Source of the DNA: Rhodospirillales bacterium
GTDB taxonomy: Bacteria; Pseudomonadota; Alphaproteobacteria; Rhodospirillales; Casp-alpha2
Direction of reading: 5' to 3'
DNA length: 51,467 nucleotides
Assembly: GCA_013204265.1 (NCBI GenBank)
Contig: JABMOG010000110.1
Coordinates: 1-51,467, forward strand
The position numbers and the translations under genes were made by a program. Of this stretch, positions 8,822 to 18,134 are shown piece after piece. The notes beneath the pieces are model-generated. The model was not told the origin of the DNA and ran no database searches. It saw nothing but the letters and a program-made list of their open reading frames with translations. Each line of letters starts with the position of its first letter. Position 1 is the first letter of the stretch.

Positions 8822-10822
8822 TTATTGATGCAGGTCGTCTTCCAGGCGAAGGGCGACTTCGGTGTCGGCCAGCCGGTGACGGTAAACCTGCAGGTTTTCG
8901 AGCACGCGCTGCACATAATTTCTGGTCTCAGAGAAGGGAATACTTTCGACCCAATCGATGGAATCGACATCCGCTTCCCTGAGATCGCCGAATCGGCGCA
9001 ACCACTGTTGAGCCCGTTTGGGGCCGGCGTTGTAGGCCGCCAAGGCAAGAACGTAAGATCCGTTGAAGGTTTTCAACAAGTCTCCCAGATAGGCCTGGCC
9101 AAGGGTCAGATTATAGGCGGCGTCCGTGGTCAGGCGGTTTTTGGAAAAGGGGATTTGCAGTTGTTTGGCGACACGCGACGCCGTGTACGGCATCAATTGC
9201 ATCAATCCTTGTGCGCTGACGCGGCTGCGGGCACTGATGTGAAATGCACTTTCCTGGCGCACGATGGCCAGAACCAAAGGGGTTTCCGGCGCCGCAGCAC
9301 CTGCCCGGGCGTGCATCTTCGGCGGGATGATCGCGGGGAAGGCGGCTTCGGTGAATTTCAGGTTTTCGCGGCCTTCGCGTTTGGCAATCAGCAACGACAG
9401 GTCGGGCCGCCCGGCGGCTTGCGCCAACTCAATCGTCAACTGGCGCCAGCCCGATGCATCGTTCACTTCGTCGAGCCCCAGGATAAAGGGGCGCAATAAA
9501 TCGTCGGCCTCGACCTCCGCCAGCATGCGAACCGCGCGTTCCAGTTCATGACCGTTGAAGGCCTTAAAATCCCGGTCCGATGGAATCCGTTCCGGTGCCA
9601 ATTCGAGACCGTCACCAGGGTGCAAGTGGGCAATCGACAACTGCCCGTAATAGGTCGTCGGGTGCTGGGCGGCTATGCCGTGCCAAGTCCGGGCGGCTTC
9701 GGTTTTGCCCTGGGCTTTGAGTGTGCGCGCCATCCAGTACGCCCCGCGGGCGCGGCTGACCGGGTATTGAACCGCGTTGTACATTCGCTCGAAGTGGGCT
9801 TGCGCAAGCCCGGCATCGTCCAGGAAACGAAACGCGATCCAGCCGGACAGCCATTCGGCCTCGGCAAAAGCCGCCGCCGCGCCATTTCCATCCGGTTTCA
9901 GGCCGTGGTTCTGCGCCAATCGGTAGGCTTCGCTGATCAAGCCTTCGCGCAGGGTCGAGCGCGCAACACTTGAGCGTACGGCCCACCAGCGCACGGGCTG
10001 TCCCAGATCGCCGGGCGGGTTGTTGAGGATTTCCCGGGCCGCCGCATATTTACCCTTGCGATTGCGCCAGCGCAGACGCTCGTACTGTAAGCCGGGATCG
10101 CTTTTCAAGGCGCCAGGAACCTTGGCGATGGCCGTATCCACATTGCCCCGGTTATGTCGCAGATACATCCGGGCCAAACCCAACGCCCTGTAGTCGGCGG
10201 ACACCTTCCACAACATCCGCTTGGCCGGCCAGTAGCGGCCTTCCCATTGCAGACGATCCAGGCGCTTTCGATGGTCTTCACCGGTCAACAGGCCCCGGTG
10301 GCGTTTGTAGAGGGCATTTTCGCGAACCTTGGTGAAATTGCCATGGACCCAGGCATCGCGGACCATGGCGCGGCCTTCATCCCGGCGGCCTTTGAAAAGC
10401 AAAGCCTCGCCCAGCCGGGCCTTGCCGTACCCGGTCAGGGGCGGGCGCGCCCGGAACCACGCCAATATCGCCTCATCGGGGGTGTCGCGGCTCATGGCTT
10501 CTTCGGCGCGCCGTTGCAGGCTGGTCTGGTTCGGCCAGTCCGGATTGGCGGCCATGAAGGCGGCGATTTCTTCAAAGCCTACGTTGGGATCAGGGGTGGT
10601 AAACCGTGCCCAGGCTAAAATTTTCCGGGCCAGCGGGTTTTTAATTTTCCGCGCTATGGAGCGCGCCTCGATAAACTTGCCGTCCTCGACGGCCTTGAGC
10701 CCGGCGATAAGCGACCGAGCGTCCGCAGGCGCCAAGCTGGGCGCGGCCTCGACCGTGGTTGCAAAAACAACCAGGCATAACGCAAAACCAACAACAAGTT
10801 TTCCTGCCGCGCGAAGATTCAT
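8822..10822 (-). CDS. Lytic transglycosylase (SLT domain)
   Basis: LAIVRQESAFHISARSRVSAQGLMQLMPYTASRVAKQL...NLTLGQAYLGDLLKTFNGSYVLALAAYNAGP; N-terminal signal. Confidence 0.95.
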   Translation of the reverse strand: MNLRAAGKLVVGFALCLVVFATTVEAAPSLAPADARSLIAGLKAVEDGKFIEARSIARKIKNPLARKILAWARFTTPDPNVGFEEIAAFMAANPDWPNQTSLQRRAEEAMSRDTPDEAILAWFRARPPLTGYGKARLGEALLFKGRRDEGRAMVRDAWVHGNFTKVRENALYKRHRGLLTGEDHRKRLDRLQWEGRYWPAKRMLWKVSADYRALGLARMYLRHNRGNVDTAIAKVPGALKSDPGLQYERLRWRNRKGKYAAAREILNNPPGDLGQPVRWWAVRSSVARSTLREGLISEAYRLAQNHGLKPDGNGAAAAFAEAEWLSGWIAFRFLDDAGLAQAHFERMYNAVQYPVSRARGAYWMARTLKAQGKTEAARTWHGIAAQHPTTYYGQLSIAHLHPGDGLELAPERIPSDRDFKAFNGHELERAVRMLAEVEADDLLRPFILGLDEVNDASGWRQLTIELAQAAGRPDLSLLIAKREGRENLKFTEAAFPAIIPPKMHARAGAAAPETPLVLAIVRQESAFHISARSRVSAQGLMQLMPYTASRVAKQLQIPFSKNRLTTDAAYNLTLGQAYLGDLLKTFNGSYVLALAAYNAGPKRAQQWLRRFGDLREADVDSIDWVESIPFSETRNYVQRVLENLQVYRHRLADTEVALRLEDDLHQ

Positions 10823-10978
10823 TTTTGTGCCCCATATCGGCGATTGGCCGTTTAAGGAGTGTATAGTGAAGCGATGAACAAAACTTTACAAATCCGCCAC
10901 CTGGTTCCGGTGCTTGCCGCGTGCGCGTGATTGAGAGTATGTTCGCCGCTCTAACAAGGTAATTCAAGGGAGAGCACT

Positions 10979-11854
10979 ATGTTTCAGGGGTCCATGACCG
11001 CCCTGATCACACCGTTCAAGGACGGGAACATCGACGAGGACGCTTATCAGTCCTTTGTTGATTGGCAGATCAATGAGGGCACCGAGGTCCTGGTTCCGTG
11101 CGGCACGACCGGCGAGTCGCCGACGCTGAACCACAATGAACACATGCGGGTTACCGAATTGTGCATCGAAGCGGCGGCGGGCAGGGTGCCGGTGATGCCC
11201 GGCACCGGGTCCAACTCCACCGAGGAAGCCGTTCGCCTGACCCAGCACGCTAAAATTGCCGGGGCTGACGCAGCTTTGGTGGTAACGCCCTATTACAACA
11301 AGCCGACACCGGAAGGGCAGTACCGCCATTACAAGGCGATTTGCGACGCCGTCGATCTGCCGATTTTTATTTATAATATTCCCGGGCGCAGCGTCATCGA
11401 CATGAGCGTCGAAACCATGGCCCGGCTGGCCGAATTGCCGAATATCGTCGGCGTCAAGGATGCGACTTCGGATCTGGCCCGCCCGATTGCCACCCGGCTC
11501 GCCATTTCAAAAAAATTCTGCCAGTTGTCGGGCGAGGACGCGACCATCGTGCCGTTCCTAGCCGCCGGTGGGGTCGGCTGCATTTCCGTCACCGCCAACA
11601 TCGCGCCCCGCCTATGCGCCGACCTGCACACCGCCTGGCAGGGCGGCGACATGGGCACCGTCATGGACCTGCAGGATCGCCTGATGCCTCTGCACACGTC
11701 GATGTTCTGCGAAACCAGCCCCGGCCCTGTCAAATACGCCGCCCATCTGCTCGGCAAATGCAGTGATGAGGTCCGCCTGCCGGTTTGCGAAATCAGCGAG
11801 GCCTCAAAGCAGCAGGTAAAGCAAGCGATGGTCGGCGCCGGGTTGCTCAACTAA
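10979..11854 (+). CDS. dapA: 4-hydroxy-tetrahydrodipicolinate synthase
   Basis: [48 protein letters not shown]. Confidence 0.97.
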   Translation: MFQGSMTALITPFKDGNIDEDAYQSFVDWQINEGTEVLVPCGTTGESPTLNHNEHMRVTELCIEAAAGRVPVMPGTGSNSTEEAVRLTQHAKIAGADAALVVTPYYNKPTPEGQYRHYKAICDAVDLPIFIYNIPGRSVIDMSVETMARLAELPNIVGVKDATSDLARPIATRLAISKKFCQLSGEDATIVPFLAAGGVGCISVTANIAPRLCADLHTAWQGGDMGTVMDLQDRLMPLHTSMFCETSPGPVKYAAHLLGKCSDEVRLPVCEISEASKQQVKQAMVGAGLLN

Positions 11855-11871
11855 GCGCCCCCGGGACCACT

Positions 11872-12351
11872 ATGGCCGCCAAAAAGAAGAAGCAACCGTC
11901 CGGTAACATCGTTGCCCAGAATCGCAAAGCGCGCCGCGATTATTCCATCGTTGAAACTTTCGAGGCCGGGATCATGCTGCTCGGCACCGAGGTCAAGTCG
12001 TTGCGGGCTGGACGCGCCTCCATCGGCGAGGCCTACGCCGTCGATAAAAACAACGCCCTTTACCTCAGCAACGCTTTCATTCCGGCGTATGAATCGGCCG
12101 GCTACGCGACCCACGCGCCGCGCGCAGCCCGCAAGCTGCTGTTGCACCGCCGCGAAATCACCAAGCTGATGGCCGCCATCAACCGCAAGGGCATGACCCT
12201 GGTACCTTTAAGTATCTATTTCAATGATCGCGGCATCGCCAAGGTGCAACTGGCGCTGGCCGAAGGAAAACAGAAAGCCGACAAACGCCAGGCGTCGAAA
12301 GAACACGACTGGAAACGCCAGCAAGCAAGGCTGCTGCGCGACAAGGGATAG
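11872..12351 (+). CDS. smpB: SsrA-binding protein SmpB
   Basis: [45 protein letters not shown]-terminal ...[10 protein letters not shown]. Confidence 0.97.
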   Translation: MAAKKKKQPSGNIVAQNRKARRDYSIVETFEAGIMLLGTEVKSLRAGRASIGEAYAVDKNNALYLSNAFIPAYESAGYATHAPRAARKLLLHRREITKLMAAINRKGMTLVPLSIYFNDRGIAKVQLALAEGKQKADKRQASKEHDWKRQQARLLRDKG

Positions 12352-12356
12352 GAGGC

Positions 12357-12659
12357 CTAGGTTGGTTCGTTATAGGTGATGAGGGTCATGTCAACAGCCT
12401 CATCGCGAAGCGGAATCAACGCCTGATACTCAGCAGACTGATACCAGCTATTGAGAGCGTCCATGTCGGGAAAGCCGACGATGGAGACACCCTGATGGTT
12501 GACCTCGCCCGCCAGCGCCTGTTCAGCCTTGCCGCGCATTACCAGCTTACCGCCATAGGGCGCGAAGGTCTGGCCTGCTTTGGCACCGTATTCCTGAAAT
12601 TTCTCCGGGTCTTTGATGGCTGTCGTTACGACGAAAAATGCTGTCACTTTGAATTCCAT
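12357..12659 (-). CDS. DUF1330 family protein
   Basis: TAIKDPEKFQEYGAKAGQTFAPYGGKLVMRGK...GVSIVGFPDMDALNSWYQSAEYQALIPLRDEA. Confidence 0.9.
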   Translation of the reverse strand: MEFKVTAFFVVTTAIKDPEKFQEYGAKAGQTFAPYGGKLVMRGKAEQALAGEVNHQGVSIVGFPDMDALNSWYQSAEYQALIPLRDEAVDMTLITYNEPT

Positions 12660-12700
12660 TCATTACAAAAGTTGACCACGATCATCTTGATCACACAGGA

Positions 12701-12740
12701 ACAAAACATATCTTGTTAGTTTTGTCCACTTATGTATAAA
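12701..12740 (+). promoter_or_regulatory. Candidate tetR promoter (TTGTTA-N16-TATAAA) overlapped by inverted repeat ACAAAAC-N11-GTTTTGT
   Basis: TTGTTA 12713-12718, TATAAA 12735-12740; inverted repeat 12701-12707/12719-12725 in the divergent DUF1330/tetR intergenic region. Confidence 0.5.
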
Positions 12741-12783
12741 ATAGATTTGCGTTTTTAATATACGCCTATGAATGAGGTTTGCC

Positions 12784-13380
12784 ATGGCCCGGCCGTCAAA
12801 GTTCAATCGTCAGGAAGCGGTTGAATTTGTGATGAACGAGTTCTGGCGCAACGGATATGAGGCAAGCTCGGTAAAGTCGCTGTCAGAGAAACTCGGCATA
12901 ACGCGATCAAGTTTTTACAATGCCTTTGGTAGCCGCGAGGCGCTGTTCAAAGAAGCATTGGAACTCTATTTAAATCAGTCGCCGGATAAAGTCCTGGCGT
13001 TGGCCTCTCCGGGCGAACCCATCAAAGAACTGTTCGTTAAAACTTTTCGAGCCGCTTGCAAAGCACGTGCTTCTGACACGGAGGGGCGCGGCTGCATGGT
13101 TATCAACGGCGTGACCGAACTCTGCAATGTCCATGATGAGTTGGGACAGGTGATGGAAAATGCTGTTCTGGGAAACCTCACACGAATTGAACAATTACTC
13201 GAATGGGGCCTGGCGCAAGGGGAACTAGGCACCGGCACGGATATTCATGCCAAGGCCTTAGCACTCCAGAACCTCCTCATGGGCCTCAATGTCCTGTGCA
13301 AGGTGGTTACCCAGGAGGGCGAACTTTGGAAAGCCGCCGAAACCACCCTTAAGGGACTAGATCTGTTTGTTGAAGCCTGA
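12784..13380 (+). CDS. TetR/AcrR family transcriptional regulator
   Basis: MARPSKFNRQEAVEFVMNEFWRNGYEASSVKSLSEKLGITRSSFYNAFGSREALFKEAL HTH; ORF also open from 12772. Confidence 0.93.
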   Translation: MARPSKFNRQEAVEFVMNEFWRNGYEASSVKSLSEKLGITRSSFYNAFGSREALFKEALELYLNQSPDKVLALASPGEPIKELFVKTFRAACKARASDTEGRGCMVINGVTELCNVHDELGQVMENAVLGNLTRIEQLLEWGLAQGELGTGTDIHAKALALQNLLMGLNVLCKVVTQEGELWKAAETTLKGLDLFVEA

Positions 13381-13488
13381 GGCTGGCCCGGAACCCTTAG
13401 ACGCGGCTGCTGCGCGACAAAAAGGGGTAGGGGGCATGCCCGCTTTATGCCTCAAGCAACCCGCTTCGCCGGAACAATCTCTTAATTT

Positions 13489-14508
13489 TTATTCGCAAAG
13501 ATAAGGCCAAATGCGCTTTGTATCAGGCGGCAGGAATGTGTCGGCAGCCTTCATGTACGGCACCGGTACGTTCTTTTGATCTCCGGGCAAACTCAACAGG
13601 GATGGAGAATCATACGGAGGCGAATGGCGATAAAACGCGTTCGGGTCCATGAAATACCCGTCCTTCGGAGTCACGACCTCGCCGTCGTTGGACCATTCCG
13701 GATGCACACTGTAGAGGATGGCAAAATGTAGGGCGTCGCGGCGTTCTCTCTTGCCCATTACTCCGGTGTTGCTCGTTTTACCGATTTCATCGCCCATCTT
13801 GACCCGCGCGCCGATGGGCAGGGGAGACATCTCCCGAAGGTGGGTGTACTGGGAATAGATCCAGAACGTCAGGCCGGTCTGCTCCGGCGTATGGCGGACC
13901 ATGACCTCTATCCCTTTTTTGTTGTCGTCGTTCAGAAACCGTCCAACAACGACCCCGTCGGCAATAACCCGTATTGGCGTGCCTCTGGGCTGAGGAATGT
14001 CGATACCTTTGTGCAGTGCTGCCTTGCCGCGTTTGTAGGAATAGTCGATGGCCCATTTTTCGCTGTCGATTTCAGGACAATCGGCCCCGCCGATGAATTC
14101 CGGCTTGAGGCCCGTTTCGATCACGCCTCTGGCCTGTTGGATTGCCACATTATCCGAGGCGACACCGCCTCTATATTTGCCGACCATTTTGCGGATTATA
14201 TCATCGATCTCGCTGGACGACACGAAACCGTCAAGTTCTGCGCACTCGGCACAAGATTCGGAGACGGGGGCGACACCCTCGTCTTTCCTTTTGTCCTTCT
14301 TATCACGCGACTTTCGCTTCTTACGCTCACTGCGCCCCGCTAGGCGCAGGACCGGTTTTTGAAATGCAGAAAAAGCCCCGGCTCTGGGCGTTCCGTTTGA
14401 TGCCACCGAGGGTTCGTCAGGGACAAGAGCGACGGCCGGCCCAGCCATGCTAACCACACAAAACAGGGCAGTAAAAATGACGGGCAAATGGAGAAAGCGG
14501 TGGGACAT
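13489..14508 (-). CDS. M23 family peptidase, secreted
   Basis: Signal peptide; YSYKRGKAALHKGIDIPQPRGTPIRVIADGVVVGRF...YSQYTHL...GKTSNTGVMGKRERRDALHFAI. Confidence 0.85.
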   Translation of the reverse strand: MSHRFLHLPVIFTALFCVVSMAGPAVALVPDEPSVASNGTPRAGAFSAFQKPVLRLAGRSERKKRKSRDKKDKRKDEGVAPVSESCAECAELDGFVSSSEIDDIIRKMVGKYRGGVASDNVAIQQARGVIETGLKPEFIGGADCPEIDSEKWAIDYSYKRGKAALHKGIDIPQPRGTPIRVIADGVVVGRFLNDDNKKGIEVMVRHTPEQTGLTFWIYSQYTHLREMSPLPIGARVKMGDEIGKTSNTGVMGKRERRDALHFAILYSVHPEWSNDGEVVTPKDGYFMDPNAFYRHSPPYDSPSLLSLPGDQKNVPVPYMKAADTFLPPDTKRIWPYLCE

Positions 14509-14682
14509 TGGAGCACACTCCTTTCTTCAGCGCATTTCGCACCGCAAGTGGCGCTGGGTTGCAGCGGACGAGTATACCATTCATAGAATCGAATGTGGAT
14601 TATTTACACCTGCCGATCGCGCCAAGGCAGAAGAATGGCATATACTTATGATGGGACCACAAACGGGGCGAAGGATTGAGCC

Positions 14683-15519
14683 GTGAATGTAACTGTCACG
14701 CCGCTTAAACAAGGGTTCGGGGCCGAAATATCGGGTCTCGATTTGTCGCAACCGCTAACCGATGACGACCGCCGGGCCATTTACCAGGCCTTCCTGAAGC
14801 ATCACCTGGTTGTTTTCCACGACCAGAATTTGACCCCGGAGCACACCGTCAACGCCGCACGCATCCTCGGCGACGATTTGGAGCCGCATCTGTTTAAACA
14901 TTTTCACCACCCGGACACGCCGTTGATCATGGTTCTGTCCAATCGCCGCGAAGACGACGGCAGCCCGAAAGGCATGGCCGACGCCGGAACGTTTTGGCAT
15001 TCCGACGTGTCCTACAAACCCAACCCGGCCAAGGCGACGTTGCTGTATGCGCGGGAAATCCCGGACCATGGCGGCGATACCTTGTTCTGCAACCTGACCG
15101 CCGCCTATGAAGCCATGCCTGATGACATGAAAAAACGACTCGAAGGGCTAACTGCAATGCACGACTATAACCATGTGCCGCGCGACGTCTTCTCGAAGCT
15201 CAAATTAACTCCGCCGCCGCCATGCCCGCAACCGGTGGTGCGCACCCACCCGGAAACGGGACGCAAGGCGATCTACATCAACCCGGGCTACACCACCCAC
15301 ATCGAAGACATGATTGAGGACGAAAGTGCGGCGTTGATGAAAGATATCTTCCGCCACTGCTTAAGCGATCGTTTCCGCATGCGCTACAAATGGCGGGCCG
15401 GCGACGTCATCGCTTGGGATAACGCCGCGACAATGCATTCGGCGACGACGAAAAACCTCGACCCATCCAAACACCGCACCATCTGGCGCGCTACCATCTC
15501 GGGCAGCTCGGCGTTTTAA
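14683..15519 (+). CDS. TauD/TfdA family Fe(II)/2-oxoglutarate dioxygenase
   Basis: GTG start; GFGAEISGLDLSQPL, FWHSDVSYKPNPAKATLLYAREIPDHGGDTLFCN, RTHPETGRKAIYINPGYTTHI, DVIAWDNAATMHSAT. Confidence 0.95.
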   Translation: MNVTVTPLKQGFGAEISGLDLSQPLTDDDRRAIYQAFLKHHLVVFHDQNLTPEHTVNAARILGDDLEPHLFKHFHHPDTPLIMVLSNRREDDGSPKGMADAGTFWHSDVSYKPNPAKATLLYAREIPDHGGDTLFCNLTAAYEAMPDDMKKRLEGLTAMHDYNHVPRDVFSKLKLTPPPPCPQPVVRTHPETGRKAIYINPGYTTHIEDMIEDESAALMKDIFRHCLSDRFRMRYKWRAGDVIAWDNAATMHSATTKNLDPSKHRTIWRATISGSSAF

Positions 15520-15831
15520 CACTTTTCAAAAAAATAATTCCCCCGGCTTCTCCCCCGCACCGCACTGTACTCCTGCGCCCGGAAAAGGGCAGGACGGAAA
15601 AAATCCCGGCTCAAGAACGGCGCGACATAGAATTTTAAAAATTAGAATAAATTCATTGATTTCAAATAGTTAGAGAGCTAAACAATCTTCTGTCTGAAGG
15701 GTGTTTTTTGGCTTTTTTTGCGTCTGTTGATTTTTTTTCTTTACAGCAGATGAAATCGACTTTAATTGCCTTTTCTCCGGTCCTGTTTAAGGGCGGTTCA
15801 GGGTGAAACAGTCCGCAGGAGTTCCCATGAA

Positions 15832-17043
15832 ATGGACCAATTTAATTCTGCCAGATCGCTAGTTCGCGCACTAGGACCTTCCGTTTCCGTAACCTGCCTC
15901 AGGCCCGGCGCCGCCACCCGTGCAAGCCGTTATTTCACCAGGAATTTTCCTGGTGAAATCCTGTACGCGGTCAAGACCAATCCCCGTCCGGAAATCCTTG
16001 ATGCGGTCCATGCCGGGGGCGTCCGCCGTTTTGACGTCGCTTCGATCGCTGAAATTAAGCTCACGGCCGAACGTTTTCCGGAGGCGCACCTTTCGTACAT
16101 GCATCCCGTCAAGAACCGGGACGATATTCGGCTTGCCTATTTCCTCTATGGTATTCGCGACTTCGCCTTCGACACCGTGGACGAACTGAACAAGATTGTA
16201 TCGGCCACGGACGGCGCACCAGATCTTACCCTGATGCTGCGTCTCTCCGTTCCCAATTTCCATGCCGAACTGGACCTGTCGTCCAAATTCGGGATTGGCC
16301 ACGATAAGGCTGTTGCGCTTTTGCTGCGGAGCCGACCGCTGGCGCAACGGCTCGGGGTCTGTTTCCATGTCGGCTCCCAATGCATGAACCCGTCCGCCTA
16401 CAGCACCGCCATCCACCTGGTCAGAGACCTGATCATATCGTCCGGGATGCTGCTGGATGTGGTCGATATTGGTGGAGGTTTTCCGTCTCTTTATCCGGAT
16501 ATGTCTCCACCTCCCCTCAACGCCTACATGAGCGAGATTGCCAGGGCGCTGAAGACGCTGCCGGTCAGTGATACCTGCGAATTCTGGGCCGAACCAGGCC
16601 GGGCCCTGGTCGCGGAATCCGCATCTACCCTTGTCCGGGTTGAGCTTCGACGGGGCGAACGTCTGTACATCAACGACGGCACCTACGGCAGCCTTTTCGA
16701 CGCCGGCGTTCCCGGATTCATCTTCCCGGCACGCGCCATCCGGGCGAGCGGCAGGCTGTCGCCGATACAAATCCCGTATGCCTTCTACGGTCCGACTTGC
16801 GATGGTATGGATTTCATGAAGGGGCCTTTCCTGTTACCCGAGGACATGCGCGAGGGCGATTACATCGAAATCGGCCAGACCGGTGCCTATGGATGCACTA
16901 TGCGAACCAACTTTAACGGGTTCCATTCCGATGCTGTAGCCACCCTGACCGACGCGCCGTTGCTGACCCTGTATGGCCGCCAAGCCGCTGTGCGCGGGCC
17001 AGATAAACATGATATCCCGAACCTTCACTCCGAAGCCCTCTAA
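15832..17043 (+). CDS. Type III PLP-dependent decarboxylase (ornithine/lysine decarboxylase family)
   Basis: GEILYAVKTNPRPEILDAV (PLP Lys), HVGSQCMNPSAY, DIGGGFPSLYP, EPGRALVAES, YGPTCDGMD; ORF open from 15766. Confidence 0.93.
   Translation: MDQFNSARSLVRALGPSVSVTCLRPGAATRASRYFTRNFPGEILYAVKTNPRPEILDAVHAGGVRRFDVASIAEIKLTAERFPEAHLSYMHPVKNRDDIRLAYFLYGIRDFAFDTVDELNKIVSATDGAPDLTLMLRLSVPNFHAELDLSSKFGIGHDKAVALLLRSRPLAQRLGVCFHVGSQCMNPSAYSTAIHLVRDLIISSGMLLDVVDIGGGFPSLYPDMSPPPLNAYMSEIARALKTLPVSDTCEFWAEPGRALVAESASTLVRVELRRGERLYINDGTYGSLFDAGVPGFIFPARAIRASGRLSPIQIPYAFYGPTCDGMDFMKGPFLLPEDMREGDYIEIGQTGAYGCTMRTNFNGFHSDAVATLTDAPLLTLYGRQAAVRGPDKHDIPNLHSEAL
15932..15959. repeat. Perfect inverted repeat ATTTCACCAGGAA-TT-TTCCTGGTGAAAT within the decarboxylase gene
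   Basis: 13-bp arms (15932-15944 / 15947-15959) with 2-nt spacer, read directly. Confidence 0.95.
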
Positions 17044-17079
17044 GCCAAAGCCCCGTTAACAAAATCCCGGAAAAAGATC

Positions 17080-18126
17080 ATGACCGCGAAAGCCGACATC
17101 ACGGACAAGAAAGCTGACCTGCTCAACACGCCGGTCGAGCATATCGACATGACGTCTTTCGATGCCCGTCCCATCATTGACGCCATGGCGAAGATGTCCT
17201 TCACTTCGCGCGATCTGGCGCGGGCGTCGAATATTTACAACGCCATGCTCGCCGATGAAGATTGCTCGATCATCCTGACGTTGGCCGGTTCGACCTCGGC
17301 CGGCGGCTGCATGGACATCTATTCCGACCTGATAAAATACAACATGGTCGACGCCATTGTTTCGACCGGCGCCAGCATCGTCGATATGGATTTCTTCGAA
17401 GCCTTGGGCAACCGGCACTATCAGGGCAGCACCGAAGTTGACGACGGTTATTTGAGAAGCCTGTATATCGACCGCATCTATGACACCTACATCGACGAGG
17501 AAGGCCTCCAGGCCTGTGACCACGCCATTGCCGAAATCGCCGACGGGTTGGAGCCCCGCCCGTATACGTCGCGCGAATTCATCCGCGAAATGGGTGCATG
17601 GCTGGCTGGCGGAAAGGCCCGCAAAGAAGGCTCACTGGTGCAGGCGGCTTATGAAAACGACGTGCCTATCTTTTGCCCGGCCTTTACCGATTGCAGCGCC
17701 GGTTTCGGCCTCGTCGTACACCAGGACCGCAACCCCGAGAGCCACGTCACCATCGATTCCGCCCATGACTTCCGCGAACTGACGGATATCAAGATCAAGG
17801 CTGGCACCACCGGCTTGTTGATGATCGGCGGCGGTGTTCCTAAAAACTTCGCCCAGGACACCGTTGTTTGCGCGGAAATTCTCGGCCACGAAGTGGACAT
17901 GCACAAATACGCCGTGCAGATCACCGTTGCAGACGTGCGCGATGGGGCGTGCAGCAGCTCGACCCTCAAGGAAGCCTCGTCATGGGGCAAGGTGGATACC
18001 GCGCTCGAACAAATGGTTTTCGCCGAAGCCGGAAGCGTCATACCGCTTCTCGCCAGCGATGCCTACCACCGGGGGCACTGGAAAAACCGCCCGCGGCGGC
18101 GTTTCGCATCCCTGTTCGAGCGTTAA
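17080..18126 (+). CDS. Deoxyhypusine synthase-like protein (bacterial polyamine aminobutyl/guanidinobutyl transferase family)
   Basis: LTLAGSTSAGGCMDIYSDLIKYNMVDAIVSTGASIVDMDFFEALG; DGACSSSTLKEASSWGKVD containing the catalytic-type SWGK lysine. Confidence 0.93.
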   Translation: MTAKADITDKKADLLNTPVEHIDMTSFDARPIIDAMAKMSFTSRDLARASNIYNAMLADEDCSIILTLAGSTSAGGCMDIYSDLIKYNMVDAIVSTGASIVDMDFFEALGNRHYQGSTEVDDGYLRSLYIDRIYDTYIDEEGLQACDHAIAEIADGLEPRPYTSREFIREMGAWLAGGKARKEGSLVQAAYENDVPIFCPAFTDCSAGFGLVVHQDRNPESHVTIDSAHDFRELTDIKIKAGTTGLLMIGGGVPKNFAQDTVVCAEILGHEVDMHKYAVQITVADVRDGACSSSTLKEASSWGKVDTALEQMVFAEAGSVIPLLASDAYHRGHWKNRPRRRFASLFER

Positions 18127-18134
18127 TTCGTTCA

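Noticed and set aside
9061-9080. GTTGAA...TTCAAC inverted repeat
   Set aside because: Very short arms within the SLT coding sequence; expected by chance in 51 kb.
8825-9499. 224-aa plus-strand ORF opposite the lytic transglycosylase
   Set aside because: Overlaps a well-supported SLT gene; no recognisable family.
14447-14686. 79-aa ORF between the M23 peptidase and the TauD-like gene
   Set aside because: Overlaps the 5' end of the M23 gene, has no recognisable family and no clear SD; insufficient support.
15688-15745. T-rich tracts after CTTC-TGTCT-GAAG upstream of the polyamine operon, considered as an attenuator/terminator
   Set aside because: The stem is only 4 bp and AT-rich; not strong enough to call a terminator. 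Kept only as context for the leader region.
15871-16770. 299-aa minus-strand ORF
   Set aside because: Antisense to the PLP decarboxylase; no recognisable domain; shadow ORF.
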